64,000 bases of DNA from Prochilodus magdalenae (Eukaryota > Chordata > Actinopteri > Characiformes > Prochilodontidae), in contig JAMWET010005064.1 of NCBI GenBank assembly GCA_024036415.1, forward strand, positions 110,001 through 174,000, written 5' to 3'. This document shows, piece by piece, positions 9,830-20,650 of the stretch. Under the pieces are notes generated by a model. The model was given only the letters and a program-made list of their open reading frames with translations, had not been told where the DNA came from and searched no databases. The position numbers and the translations under genes were made by a program. The first letter of the stretch is position 1. Each line of letters opens with the position of its first letter.

Positions 9830-10320
9830 AAGCTCAAAACCAGAGAGACCATCTCTCTACCTGTAGTTTGCGTTATTGTAAATCCCTTTTGACTGGCATC
9901 AGTTCCTCCTCCATTCACAAACTCCAGATGGTCCAAATCTCCCTGCCCAGAATGCTGCCCGTCTACCCACACCTGCTCACATCACCGTATCACATCCATT
10001 CTCCAGCATCTCTTTGCTAGCTTCCTGTAAAACACCACATATCATTCAAAATTCTTCCTACCTACTTCCCTATAGTTCTTCACAATCTCAGTCCTTCTTA
10101 CTCACCCATCTTCTCCTTCCTTACAATCCCCCTCCCTCCCTTATTTTTTCTACCGTGAGGCTACTCACCATTCCTTTATCCAAGCTGCATGGCACAAGCA
10201 TGTTCTGGATTTTCTCCTTTGACTTTGAAACCTTCGTTCTCCAGTGCTCTCTTTGTATTTCAATCTAATCCTAAAACTTCTCTCTTCACGTTCGCTTATC
10301 TTCCAGCATTTTCTCATTTT
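9830..10320 (+). mobile_element. L2/CR1-type LINE fragment (C-terminal ORF2)
   Basis: The frame at 9799-10020 includes LRYCKSLLTGISSSSIHKLQ. This corresponds to the LDYCNSLLAGLP...IHKLQ block just after the polymerase domain of L2/CR1 LINEs. Downstream frames continue with HIIQNSSYLLPY and VRLLTIPLSKLHG, the start of the family's final block. Frameshifts at about 10015 and after 10200 break it. It is a 5'-truncated relic. Confidence 0.7.
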
Positions 10321-10548
10321 TGGAAATCTTAACCTACTTAATCAAAGTCAACAATCACCTGTTATGTCACATGCCAAGGAATCAATCATATGCACAGCTA
10401 AACCGTCAATGCTAAGGTAAGCATCCAGACAGTGGCTCTTACTGATGTGTGACAAACTTGGAGTCATGAATATTGTAAGAGAGCTTGAGCTCTGATGTTT
10501 ACCAGAGTGTCCCCGCTTCCCAGTTTCAGTTTCCATTTCCTAAACGCT
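10317..10548. repeat. Duplicated segment of unknown origin, copy 1
   Basis: Matches 12013-12290: TTTTGGAAATCTTAA, CAAAGTCAA, ATCCAGACAGTG, ATGAATATTGT, AGAG and CAGTTTCAGTTTCCATT. There is no coding or terminal-repeat signal. It lies between two LINE fragments. Confidence 0.6.
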
Positions 10549-10564
10549 TTAACTGATTACTAAG

Positions 10565-10800
10565 AAGCTCCTTATGTCTTCCATAGCTGGGCTACTCACC
10601 ATTCCTCCATCCAACCTCCATGGCTATGGTAACCGAGCATTTTCTAGAATTGCTCCTCGACTCTGGAACCCTCTCCCACCACTGGTCAAACAGTCTAATA
10701 CTCTCTTAATATTTAAATCTAATTTTAAAGCATATTCCTTTACACTCCATAAGATCGTGCTCATATTGTCCACTTTGATGCCTTACGTACTTCCATTTGC
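10565..10800 (+). mobile_element. L2/CR1-type LINE fragment (extreme C-terminus)
   Basis: The frame at 10574-10813 reads AGLLTIPPSNLHGYGNRAFS, then APRLWNPLPPLVKQ and FKSNFKAYSF. This is the LLTVPRS...RAFSVAAPRLWNSLP...FKSxLKT block that ends L2/CR1 ORF2 proteins. It is a second, independent copy of the block started in the preceding fragment, so at least two LINE insertions are stacked here. Confidence 0.75.
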
Positions 10801-10814
10801 ATATACCTTCTAAC

Positions 10815-12012
10815 ATGTGTGTGTACAATCAGAACTCTGGGGAGTGCCATCTAAAACCATCAGTTCAGAACATGTGGTACTGACATCAAAAGTCAGGAAC
10901 TTCTGAGAGTTCCTTGGCCTCTGAGGAGGGAAAACTAGCTCAGAGGGAGGAACGAGAGCTGTGATAACTGAACATGAAAGCAATTTGTATATTAGCACAC
11001 AAATTAACAGCATTGGAAATGATCATCCCTAACTTTTCCATGCTGCATATGGACTACATGCTCTTTCTAGGGTTATCAGACTCTAGTCCTGATGCACTGC
11101 AGCGCTGTCTGTTCTAGCGATTCCCCTGCATCAGCACACATGATTCAACATAGGGTTCCAGGAGTTGAAGAACTCTGTCCTTAATATGGATTAGTCACTT
11201 TGATCGTGTCCTCTGTGGATTACATGCTCTGATCATGTCCTGCATGTAAACCAAGGCTCTGGACCTGACCCAGAGCTGATCTGTGGTGCTGTATGAGAGT
11301 ACTTTCAGCTGGTTGTGGATGTGGATGTTTTGGAATGAAGGAGCCTACAGGCTTATAGACGATGGTATACATTTATACAAGTGCGTATGTGATTACATGC
11401 GGACTTCAAGCATCACACATATAATGCCAACAAATGGACCGAGGAGAGAGGTCAAGTACAACTTGAGGGAAAGAGAGAGACAAGGAGAGAAATGCATTTA
11501 CGCTTGTGAGGCATTAGTAATTGAGATTATTGCCAGCTGGGGTCAAGAGGACTTTCAAGAGGACTTCCTGTATGAATTTCAAAGAGCTGGCTGCTGTCAT
11601 TCACAGTGTTGGATGCAAATGGTTGCAGCCATAGTGGCTTTAGAGTGTTGTTGATTGGAACCAGGGAACACACTTTTTTATTTATATTAACAATTGTATT
11701 TGTTGTCCATAATTGTCAATGACCTTACATGCTTTCCGAGTGTCATATACAATATTAATTATGCCCAAATAAAGATAAAAAATATGAAAAAATAAGATTA
11801 GCTTCTTTTTCTATAAGACAGCAGTTGTGCCTTATAACACATTACATTTAGCTTCATGCCATCGATGATAATTATCGATTTCAGTTTATATTAAAATTAT
11901 AAAACAACATATATCAGGAATAAGACATATTGGTAAACATTTCATGTGTGTTGTATTACAGAAACCTCCTGTCTTTACCTCTGAGAAGTCAGGATAAGGA
12001 TATTTTCACATA
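10815..12012. other. Unannotated intergenic stretch
   Basis: No recognisable repeat. The longest open frame (11283-11654, 123 codons, GTG start) has no domain or compositional sign of being real. The part after 11700 is AT-rich. Confidence 0.4.
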
Positions 12013-12290
12013 ATCAGTTTTGGAAATCTTAATCTACTTGACCAAAGTCAATAATCAACTGTTGTATCTCTTGCCAAGCAATTGAACATATTCACAGCTG
12101 AAACATCAATAAATGATGCTACAAATATGTGTATCCAGACAGTGACTAATTACCAATGTAAAAAAGTCTTAATTAAACTTAAATGTGACTAAAAGTATAA
12201 TGAACTGGAATTTATGAATATTGTGAGAGCACCCCCTGCTGTTTAAGGGAGCGGCACCACTCCTCAGTTTCAGTTTCCATTGAATTGATC
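12013..12290. repeat. Duplicated segment of unknown origin, copy 2
   Basis: Partner of 10317-10548, longer by about 45 bp in the middle. Shared words include GTTTTGGAAATCTTAA, TATCCAGACAGTGACT, TTTATGAATATTGTGAGAG and CTCAGTTTCAGTTTCCATTG. Confidence 0.6.
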
Positions 12291-12694
12291 ATCTAACAAA
12301 CACGTTAAATGGTGTGTCTTTGTTATTATCACCATAATATCAATATTATAGTTTTCATCAACATAGAATGGTTAAAGGGGACGATTATGAACTTTAGACC
12401 TGTTGTTCTGTAACAGCTACTATCCTAAAATTAATCCTAACTGAAGTAGTTATATTAAATTAACAGGTAAGAGTTCGACGTTAGGACACTGGTGTTAATA
12501 CACACCCGAAATCCTATCATCACCACCTGTTCTGACTTATGTTTTGTTTCTGTAGAATGCATCATATATAACGCTACTCTAAATGACTGTGTGTTAATAA
12601 TGTAAGTGGTTGTAAAAATGAAAAAGTCAGCATAATTCCTTTACATACATTTCAGTAAGCTTACTGAACATAAAAATCGTTAACCTTGTGTGTT

Positions 12695-13190
12695 TAAGGT
12701 GGTAGTAGCTCTACGCTCCTGCAGATGGCGCTGCACGAGGATGATGGAGCTATAAATACCTGCGGGGTGGGAGTGACGGGATGTATAGCTTGAGTAGAGG
12801 TGCTACATTGCAGGGAATGTCTCATTCCATGTGTGGAAAATGGCTCCAGAGCAGATGTTAATGATTGGCTAAAAGGAGTGACTGCATGTGGGTGTGGCCA
12901 AATACCATAGTGTAAAGGAAGTAGCTGAATCTGCAGTGTATGGAAGCGTACGGTCATACGGGTATACCAGCAGTGGCTACAATCCCAGTCTACAGTGAAT
13001 TCTCCTTGGAATTGTGCCAGGGAAGGCATCCACCAAATCTGGCCCAACCGCACAATTCTTTGATGGAGAAGTGTTAAACGTTGATGTGGCCTACACCCAG
13101 AAACTTGTCCAGTCCATGCCAAATCTAATCACGGCTGTTATTCGAGCTTCTGGAGGTATTACATTCTATTATGTAGGCTGTGTTTTAGTC
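12695..13190 (+). mobile_element. Deleted Tc1-like family, most complete copy
   Basis: The order is a CAGATGGCGCTGCACGAGG block, CATTCCATGTGTGGAAAATG, an HTH frame (VKEVAESAV, then VIRVYQQWLQ-like) at about 12918-12990, and after 13014 a C-terminal frame PGKASTKSGP...MPNLITAVIRASGG. The last part resembles the SMPRRIxAVIxAKGG end of Tc1 transposases. The catalytic region is missing, so an internal deletion has joined the DNA-binding end to the tail. A 1-bp loss at CTGCAGTG breaks the HTH frame relative to other copies. The Tc1 assignment is inferred from these two short blocks. Confidence 0.55.
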
Positions 13191-13694
13191 ATTTTTGTTC
13201 CGGTGAGTTTATATATATGTAGGAATGGTTCCTGGCTTGAATGCATAAGAGATTTTTTTTTTTCTTCCATAATCTTATTTACAATATGATAGATCATTAA
13301 TAGAACTATTCACTGGAAGGTTTTTCAGTGAAACAGTCGTGGTTCTTTAAAGGCATCGTTCTGAAAAAGCCTTGGTAGTTGGTAGTACTAATGTAGCCCC
13401 TATCAGGTAATGATGAGCAATTTCAAACAGTTTGGCTGCTCAGTTGTTTCCAGCCAGCTGTGTGTTGATGCATCATCTGTTCATGCATAAGAGAGCTAAT
13501 CAAATGTTTCTTAGAGTGGCGTTTACATCTGGAGGCTGTGGCGGTCGTTTCCCTCAACATGGAAACCAAATAAATATCAATGTAAAAAAGATCAAGTTCA
13601 CTGTTAACCAGCATCATAGCGGCTCAGTTACAGGTATGGTAATTCAGGACATAGGAAGCACATTCGGCTGTGTCTGGTGAACTGTATGATTACC
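13191..13694. other. Unannotated stretch before the minisatellite
   Basis: No recognisable repeat or exon. Overlapping 60-80-codon frames on both strands are judged to be chance. Confidence 0.35.
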
Positions 13695-15325
13695 TTGTTT
13701 CCTATTAGCTGGGGTTTGGTAGACACTCTGTAAGGCAGCCGTAGGTGGGGTTTGGTAGAGTCTCTGTAAGGCAGTTGTAGCTGGGGTTTAGTAGAGTCTC
13801 TGTAAGGCAGTCGTAGCTGGGGTTTGATAGAGACTCTGTAAGGCAGTCGTAGGTGGGGTTTGATAGAGACTCTGTAAGGCAGTCGTAGGTGGGGTTTGAT
13901 AGAGACTTTTTAAGGCAGTAGAGTGGGGTTTTGATAGAGACTCTGTAAGGCAGTCGTAGCTGGGGTTTTGATAAAGACTCTGTAACTCTGGGGTTTTGGG
14001 CTGTAAGGCAGTTGTAGGTGGGATTTGATAGAGACTCTGTAAGGCAGTCGTAGGTGGGGTTTGATAGAGACTCTGTAAGGCAGTCGTAGGTGGGGTTTGA
14101 TAGAGACTCTGTAAGGCAGTCGTAGGTGGGGTTTGATAGAGACTCTGTAAGGCAGTCGTAGGTGGGGTTTGATAGAGACTCTGTAAGGCAGTCGTAGGTG
14201 GGGTTTGATAGAGACTCTGTAAGGCAGTCGTAGCTGGGGTTTGATAGAGACTCTGTAAGGCAGTCGTAGCTGGGTTTGATTTGACTTTTTAAGCAGTCAT
14301 ACTGGGGTTTGTAAGGTCTCTGTCGTAAGTCGTAGCTGGGGTTTGATAGAGACTCTGTAAGGCAGTCGTAGCTGGGTTTGGTAGAGACTCTGTAAGGCAG
14401 TCATAGCAGGGGTTTGATAGAGACTCTGCAAGGCAGTCGTAGGTGGGGTTTGATAGACACTCTGTAAGGCAGCCGTAGCTGGGGTTTGATAGAGACTCTG
14501 TAAGGCAGTCGTAGGTGGGGTTTGATAGAGACTCTGTAAGGCAGTCGTAGGTGGGGTTTGATAGAGACTTTTTAAGGCAGTCGTAGGTGGGGTTTGATAG
14601 AGACTCTGTAAGGCAGTCGTAGGTGGGGTTTGATAAAGACTCTGTAAGTGTGTCTTAGGTGGGGTTTGATAGAGACTCTGTAAGGCAGTTGTAGGTGGGA
14701 TTTGATAGAGACTCTGTAAGGCAGTCGTAGGTGGGGTTTGATAGAGACTCTGTAAGGCAGTCGTAGGTGGGGTTTGATAGAGACTCTGTAAGGCAGTCGT
14801 GGGTGGGGTTTGATAGAGACTCTGTAAGGCAGTCGTAGGTGGGGTTTGATAGAGACTCTGTAAGAGTGTCTTAGGTGGGGTTTGATAGAGACTCTGTAAG
14901 GCAGTCGTAGGTGGGATTTGATAGAGACTTTGTAAGGCAGTCGTAGCTGGGGTTTGATAGAGCCTCTGTAAGGCAGTCGTAGGTGGGGTTTGATAGAGAC
15001 TCTGTAAGGCAGTCGTGGGTGGGGTTTGATAGAGACTCTGTAAGGCAGTTGTAGGTGGGGTTTGATAGAGACTCTGTAAGGCAGTCGTAGGTAGGGTTTG
15101 ATAGAGACTCTGTAAGGCAGTCGTAGCTGGGGTTTGATAGAGACTCTGTAAGGCAGTCGTAGCTGGGGTTTGATAAAGACTCTGTAAGGCAGTCGTGGGT
15201 GGGGTTTGATAGAGACTCTGTAAGGCAGTTGTAGGTGGGGTTTGATAGAGACTCTGTAAGGCAGTCGTAGGTGGGGTTTGATAGAGTCGTAGGTGGGGTT
15301 TGATAGAGTCGTAGATGGGGATTCG
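13695..15325. repeat. 36-bp minisatellite, about 44 copies
   Basis: The unit contains CTGTAAGGCAGTCGTAGG followed by TGGGGTTTGATAGAGA. Between about 14040 and 14270 the units are nearly identical 36-mers. The edges (13700-13800, 15290-15325) and the region near 14270-14340 are degenerate or shortened. Direct units abut without spacers. All plus-strand frames have a stop in each unit. Confidence 0.95.
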
Positions 15326-15604
15326 CCTCAGACCTGCATGTTAATGAGGGCGTAGTCCTCCAGTTGAATCTCTCATATTACGTTGTGGCATAATTAGGTT
15401 CTCCTTAACACAGCGCTGTATCTCATCTGCCAGTGCTGCGGCAGCTCCAGCCTGATCAGGTTTTCGTGCACACAGCTGGTAATAAAGGCTGTTCCCCATC
15501 CGGACAGGATTCCCACTAAAGAGCTTCCAAACAGGGATTTTCCTCAGGTGGAAAGCTGTGTGGAATAAAGGTGCTTTTCCAGACAGCTCTCAGCCATGTG
15601 TGAA

Positions 15605-16205
15605 ATTACACCTTTCTCTCTTTCCTTTTTTATTCTGTCTCTTTTATTCTGTTACTCATTTCTTTTCTTTTTTCCCCCCTTCTTTCTTTTTTTCTTCAAT
15701 CCAGCTTTTATTGCTTTTTACCTTTTCATCCTTTCCTTTCTTCCTTTTTCTTTTTTCTTTTTTCTTTCATTACTTACTTTTTTTTTCTTCCTCATTTCTC
15801 TCTTCTAATTTCCCTTCTTTCTTTTTTTTTGTTTTGTTTCCCTTTCTCTTTCTCTCTTTCTCTTTTTTCTTTTATTCTTTTTTTCTTTCTCTTCTTCATT
15901 TCACTCTTCTATTTTTCCTTCCTTCTCTTTTTTGTTTTGTGTATTTTTCCATTTCTCTTTGTCTTTCTTTTTACTTTTTCTTTCTTTCTTTCTTTCTTTC
16001 TTATTTCCCTCCTTCCATTTTTATTGCGCTCTTTAATCCCCATTCTCTCTTTTTTTTTGCTTTTTGCTTTCTCACTTTTTTCCCTTTCCTTCTTTTGTCC
16101 TTTTCCCTTTTCTCCCTTTCTTCTTCATTTCTTCCTTTCTTTGTCTTTATTAATCTCTCTTTCTTTCTTTCTTTCTTTCTCTGTATTGCTCTCTCTTTCT
16201 CCAAG
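15605..16205. repeat. T/C-rich polypyrimidine tract
   Basis: About 600 bp of TTTC/TTCC/TCTT low-complexity sequence with almost no purines on the plus strand. The 281-codon frame across it (15558-16403, rich in F, S and L) comes from this composition and is not a gene. Confidence 0.9.
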
Positions 16206-16334
16206 TTAATTTACAGACTGGATTATCTTATACACCTGTGTTCTGCCTGTGCAACCCAAACACAGAGGAGCACCGACATTGACAGGTGGGGTTCTGTATT
16301 TCTCATTACACAAGTCTTCATCCTTGTGTATATA

Positions 16335-16560
16335 GACTATGGTTCTGTGAAGAACCATCTGCACTCTCAAATGCCTCAGAACTTTCTTTGCATGGACAAA
16401 TGACTTTCTGATTGATGGCAAAACATATGTATATGGTACTTTATGGAATCACTGTATATAGCACAAAAAGGGTTCTTCTATTGTATAAATAGAAGAACCC
16501 ATTTGGGTTCTACATAGAACCATTGTCTGCACTATAGAAACCCATATTGTTAGAGTGTGG
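16335..16560. repeat. Multi-hairpin MITE-like repeat
   Basis: Three successive inverted repeats use the same GGTTCT core. ATGGTTCT/AGAACCAT is at 16339-16358. GGGTTCTTCTATT/AATAGAAGAACCC is at 16470-16500, with a 13-bp perfect stem and a 5-nt loop. GGTTCT/AGAACC is at about 16505-16520. This resembles common fish DNA-element repeats rich in AGAACC/GGTTCT. No transposase; outer ends not located. Confidence 0.5.
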
Positions 16561-17639
16561 TTGCCTTTCATTTCTGTGAAGGTGTAGTATAAAGCTATCA
16601 GAGGGATAATCTGTGCTTTAGATTCTGTTGACTTGATTATGATGAAGTTTAGTGAGCTGAACTGATGAATGAATAAAGGCAGTGTGGACTGGTCATCAGT
16701 CTTCTTCAGCTGATGCTGTTGGCCCTGACTTGCTTTCATTCAAGGTTATCATTATACAGTGAGTGTTCTTTTAGGCTAAATGGGAAACACAGTGCTTGTT
16801 TTGGTGGCCATGGATTTTCTCCATGACTGGGCAGCTGGAGCAGGCCTTGTGTGTACCTCTGGGAACGCTGGGTTTGTTTTTCATAGGAAACATGCCGCAT
16901 ATTTTATATTTTTGGCCTGACACTCTGTGGACACAAAGAGTTCTCCTGACATGCCAACCTTACGGTGCACAAGAAGGGCACAGCTTTTTCTACTGATGTG
17001 AGATGTGACAAGAAATGATGGAGCCACAGAAGGAGAAAATCTCACACAGGAAATAAATTGGTCCACACTTCCTCAGTCCTGCGGTGTCCTGTCCCTTCAC
17101 ACATTTTTTGTGCCCATAAGAGAAGATGACACCCAAGAGGCATCCACCCAAATCCACTCAAATCAGCCAATCTGTTCTCAGGTCCACCTGCCTGCCTGTC
17201 CATCTGTCCACCCCCGTCAACCCCTACAAGTGTGAAGACAAAAAAAACATGTCCTTTGTCTCACAGTTACAGAAAGAAAGTGTGTCTCTGAAATAGCTTT
17301 TAGCTAATAGCTAATTTTTAGAAGATGGAAGTAAGCATTATTAACTTTAGGGCCGATGATGTAATGAGAATTCGGACTATTTCTATTTGTCTGTTCATCA
17401 TGTTCACACAGTGACAGTCTTGTAGGGGTACGGTAGGGATGATATCAAAATCATATCAATATATGCTGCTTTTCGTGTTCACTCAGGTTTGTTGACGGTG
17501 GAGCAGAGGGGCGCTGACTTCTCAGGGAGCGCTCACGTCTGTGTGACCTTCTGGCTCTTGCTTTTTAGTTATGTTGTAATAGCCAGGCCTGTCGGAGTCA
17601 CTGCTGCACTCTGTTAACACCATACAGTGTGTTCAGGTC
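16561..17639. other. Unannotated intergenic stretch
   Basis: No exon or clear repeat identified. Short frames on both strands (61-96 codons) overlap each other and have no domain features. Confidence 0.35.
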
Positions 17640-18080
17640 TTCTGTCAGAGCTAACAGTCTGTCTGTTCTCTCTGTCTGAGCTGAACTGCTGCCCATCCTG
17701 TGCGGTCTGATGCTGTTGCTACATCTGCTCTGATTGGGAGCCACTGGGAGCCTTTAAACCCCATGGAGCTCCTGGCTGTCCTGCACTGTGGAGGCTTGGC
17801 TTGCGTCCTGATGACCCATCTAATGACCCACCAACATAATTACAGACTAATCAGACACTACACTCTGCTTTCTTGTGCTGTCTTGTATCTGGTGTTGACC
17901 CGAGGAGGATGGGTTCCCCCTTTGAGTCTTGGTTCCTCTCGAGGTTTCTTCCTTCCTAACTAAGGGAGATTCTCCTTGCCACTGTGGCCCTGAGCTTGCT
18001 CATTGGGGGCTCGAACACCAGATTATTTGTAAAGATTCTTTGTGACAACATCTGTTGTAAAAAGTGCTTTATTTTCTTTC
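17640..18080 (+). mobile_element. LINE-like 3' end (same family as 7330)
   Basis: It contains GACCCGAGGAGGATGGGTTC, TGGTTCCTCTCGAGGTTTCT, CTCCTTGCCACTGTGGCCC, TGAGCTTGCTCATTGGGG and a final GTTGTAAAAAGTGCTTTATT. This is the plus-strand version of the tail found inverted at 7330 and 8362. The part from 17640 (TCTCTCTGTCTGAGCTGAAC) probably belongs to the same 3' UTR. Confidence 0.6.
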
Positions 18081-18084
18081 TCTG

Positions 18085-18790
18085 AAACCAATTGAGTTTC
18101 CTTGGCTGTGTATTTAGGATCATAGTCTTTCTGAAATGTCCACCCCCGTTTCATCTTCATCATCCTGGTAGATGGCAGCAGATTTTTATTTGCCCATTCA
18201 TCCTTCCTTCAGTTATTTGAAGAGTGGGAGTGCTTAAAAACAGCCCCAGACCATGATGTTCCCACCTACAAACTTACTGTTGGCATGGTGTTCTTGGGGT
18301 GATATGCAGTGCCCTTTGACCTCCAAACATGATGTGTATTATGGCATCCAAAGAGATCGGTTGACTAGATTCTCATAGGTGGTCCTTGGTTCCTGGACAA
18401 CTCTCACTTCATGGCCCCAACAGTGCTTACTGGAACCTTCAGTAGTTTAGAAGTTATTCTATAACCAATGCCATCAGTATGATGAGCAACAGTAAGGTTG
18501 GGAAGGTCTTGAGAGAGCTCCCTGTTGTTACCCATCATGAGGCATTTCTGTGGGCTTTGGCATGGGACACCTTTTATAGGCCATCAGTTGAACCAGCTGA
18601 TATTAATTTCAGTTGGTGTTGTGACTTTACATGGCTTTTTGCATCTCTCTTTCTTCATGTGTTCAATGCTACTATCATTTCTCATTATTACCTCTAATTC
18701 ATGGACATCTATAGTTTGATTTCTTAGCATTTCTGGATTGTATGTGTGGTTCCTAACATCTGGTGCGAATTTTACACCAATAGCACCTTT
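18085..18790 (-). mobile_element. Tc1-like transposon relic
   Basis: The antisense of a Tc1 transposase is evident. A start codon (complement, 18535) opens a frame MGNNRELSQDLPNL that continues as HTDGIG after a frameshift. Plus-strand words such as TTTCATCTTCATCATCCTGG, CCAGACCATGATGTTCCCAC and CATGGCCCCAACAGTGC match its catalytic and N-terminal regions. Internal deletions remove a large part between about 18190 and 18380. The right end stops about 50 bp before the younger Tc1 copy. Confidence 0.8.
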
Positions 18791-18846
18791 AGAAATTTAT
18801 TTACTTAGAAAATTGATGACGTGTCCAATGTATTTCACCCGCTGTA

Positions 18847-20453
18847 CAGTGGGGAAAATAAGTATTTAGTCAGTCACCAATTGTGCAAGTTGTCCCACTT
18901 AAAAAGATGAGAGAGGCCTGTAATTGACATCATAGGTAGACCTCAACTATGAGAGACAAAATGTGGAAAAAAATTGAGAAAGTCATTTTGTCTGATTTTT
19001 AAAGAATTTATTTGCAAATAATGGTGGAAAATAAGTATTTGGTCAATAACAAACAAGCAAGATTTCTGGCTGTCACAGACCTGTAACTTCTTTTTTAAGA
19101 GGCTCCTCTTTCCCCCACTCATTACCTGTATTAATGGCACCTGTTTGAAGTCGTTAACAGTATAAAAGACACCTGCCTACAACCTCAAACACTCACACTC
19201 CAAACTCCACTATGGTGAAGACGAAAGAGCTGTCGGAGGACACCAGAAACCGAATTGTAGACCTGCACCAGGCTGGGAAGACTGAATCTGCAATAGGCAA
19301 GCAGCTTGATGTGAAGAAATCTACTGTGTGGGAGCAATAATCAGAAAATGGAAGACCTACAAGACCACTACTAATCTCCCTCGATCTGGGGCTCCACGCA
19401 AGATCTCAGCCCGTGGGGTCAAAATGATCACAAGAACGGTAAGGAAAAATCCCAGAACCACAAGGGGGGATCTAGTGAATGACCTGCAGGAAGCTGGGAC
19501 CAACGTTACAAAGGCTACCATCAGCAACACACTACGACGCCAGGGACTCAGATCTTGCAGTGCCAGACGTGTCCCCCTGCTTAAGCCAGTCCATATCCAG
19601 GCACGTCTGAAGTTTGCTAGAGAGCATTTGGATGTTCCAGAAGAGTATTGGGAGAATGTCATATGGTCAGATGAAACCAAAGTAGAACTATTTGGTAAAA
19701 AACACAACTCGTCGTGTTTGGAGGAAAGTGAATGCGGAGTTGCATCCAAAGAACACCATACCAACTGTGAAGCATGGGGGTGGCAACATCATGCTTTGGG
19801 GCTGTTTCTCTGCAAAGGGACCAGGACGACTGGTCCGTGTACATGAAAGAATGAATGGGGCCATGTATTGTGAGATTTTGGGTGCAAACCTCCTTCCATC
19901 AGCAAGGGCAATGAAGATGAAACGTGGCTGGGTCTTTCAGCATGACAATGATCCCAAGCACACTGCCAGGGCAACAAAGGAGTGGCTTCGTAAGAAACAT
20001 TTCAAAGTCCTGGAGTGGCCTAGCCAGTCTCCCGATCTCAACCCCATCGAAAACCTTTGGAGGGAGTTGAAAGTCTGTGTTGCCCGCCGACAGCCCCAAA
20101 ACATCACTGCTCTAGAGGAGATCTGCATGGAGGAATGGGCCAACATACCAGCAACAGTGTGTGCCAACCTTGTGAAGACTTACAGAAAACGTTTGACCTC
20201 TGTCATTGCCAACAAAGGATATACAACAAAGTATTGAGATGAACTTTTGTTATTGACCAAATACTTATTTTCCACCATTATTTGCAAATAAATTCTTTAA
20301 AAATCAGACAAAATGACTTTCTCAATTTTTTTTCCACATTTTGTCTCTCATAGTTGAGGTCTACCTATGATGTCAATTACAGGCCTCTCTCATCTTTTTA
20401 AGTGGGACAACTTGCACAATTGGTGACTGACTAAATACTTATTTTCCCCACTG
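18847..20453 (+). mobile_element. Near-intact Tc1-like transposon with 206/207-bp TIRs
   Basis: A 1607-bp element flanked by TA on both sides (18845-18846 and 20454-20455). It begins CAGTGGGGAAAATAAG and ends CTTATTTTCCCCACTG. The left terminal repeat (18847-19052) and the right one (20247-20453) appear identical by eye except for one base in a homopolymer (7 A against 8 T). Each contains an inner direct copy of the AATAAGTATTTGGTCAATA end motif, as expected for Tc1 elements with long IR/DR termini. One transposase gene, broken by frameshifts, lies between. The near-identical ends indicate a recent insertion. Confidence 0.95.
19212..20237 (+). pseudogene. Tc1 transposase (DD34E), two frameshifts
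   Basis: This cut-and-paste transposase gene spans 1026 bases, equal to about 340 codons. From the ATG at 19212 it reads VKTKELSEDTRNRIVDLHQ, a paired-like helix-turn-helix. An extra TG at about 19326-19330 shifts the frame and gives a stop at 19338. The shifted frame then runs through the second HTH region to [13 protein letters not shown], with the first catalytic Asp codon at 19670. An extra A in the run at 19697-19702 shifts it again and restores the original frame to the TGA at 20235. The second Asp lies in [11 protein letters not shown] (codon at 19944) and the Glu in [10 protein letters not shown] (codon at 20049). That gives exactly 34 residues between them. All catalytic residues are present, so only the two small insertions disable it. 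Assembly error in short repeats is an alternative. Confidence 0.93.
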
Positions 20454-20479
20454 TATATTACCTCACCTATATTCGTAAG

Positions 20480-20650
20480 CACATTCTCTTAGGTCGAGTA
20501 AGTTAAATCTACTTTCTGTTCCACATTCCCATCTAAAGACTCATGGGAAGGGGGCATTTGAGGTCTTTGCCCCCAGACAGTGGAATAGGTTGCTCAATTT
20601 TGTGATCTCCAGACCCTTAGCAATGACGTAGATACGGCAAAGGCATGGTT
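20480..20650 (+). mobile_element. LINE ORF2 C-terminal scrap
   Basis: The frame at about 20553-20630 reads AFEVFAPRQWNRLLNFV, matching the RAFSVAAPRLWNSLP block at the end of L2/CR1-type ORF2. The preceding bases (GTTCCACATTCCCATC) fit the LTVPRS part in another frame. It is a very short 5'-truncated relic. Confidence 0.5.

Noticed and set aside
13695..15325. Direct repeats of CRISPR-like length (36 bp), and the 39- and 40-bp arrays
   Set aside because: Units abut head to tail with no unique spacers, no cas genes are present, and the context is vertebrate.
15558..16403. 281-codon frame rich in Phe, Ser and Leu resembling a membrane protein
   Set aside because: It comes from the T/C-rich low-complexity tract. 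Overlapping frames on the same strand are open too.
19357..19764. 135-codon minus-strand frame inside the Tc1 element
   Set aside because: Antisense shadow of the transposase gene.
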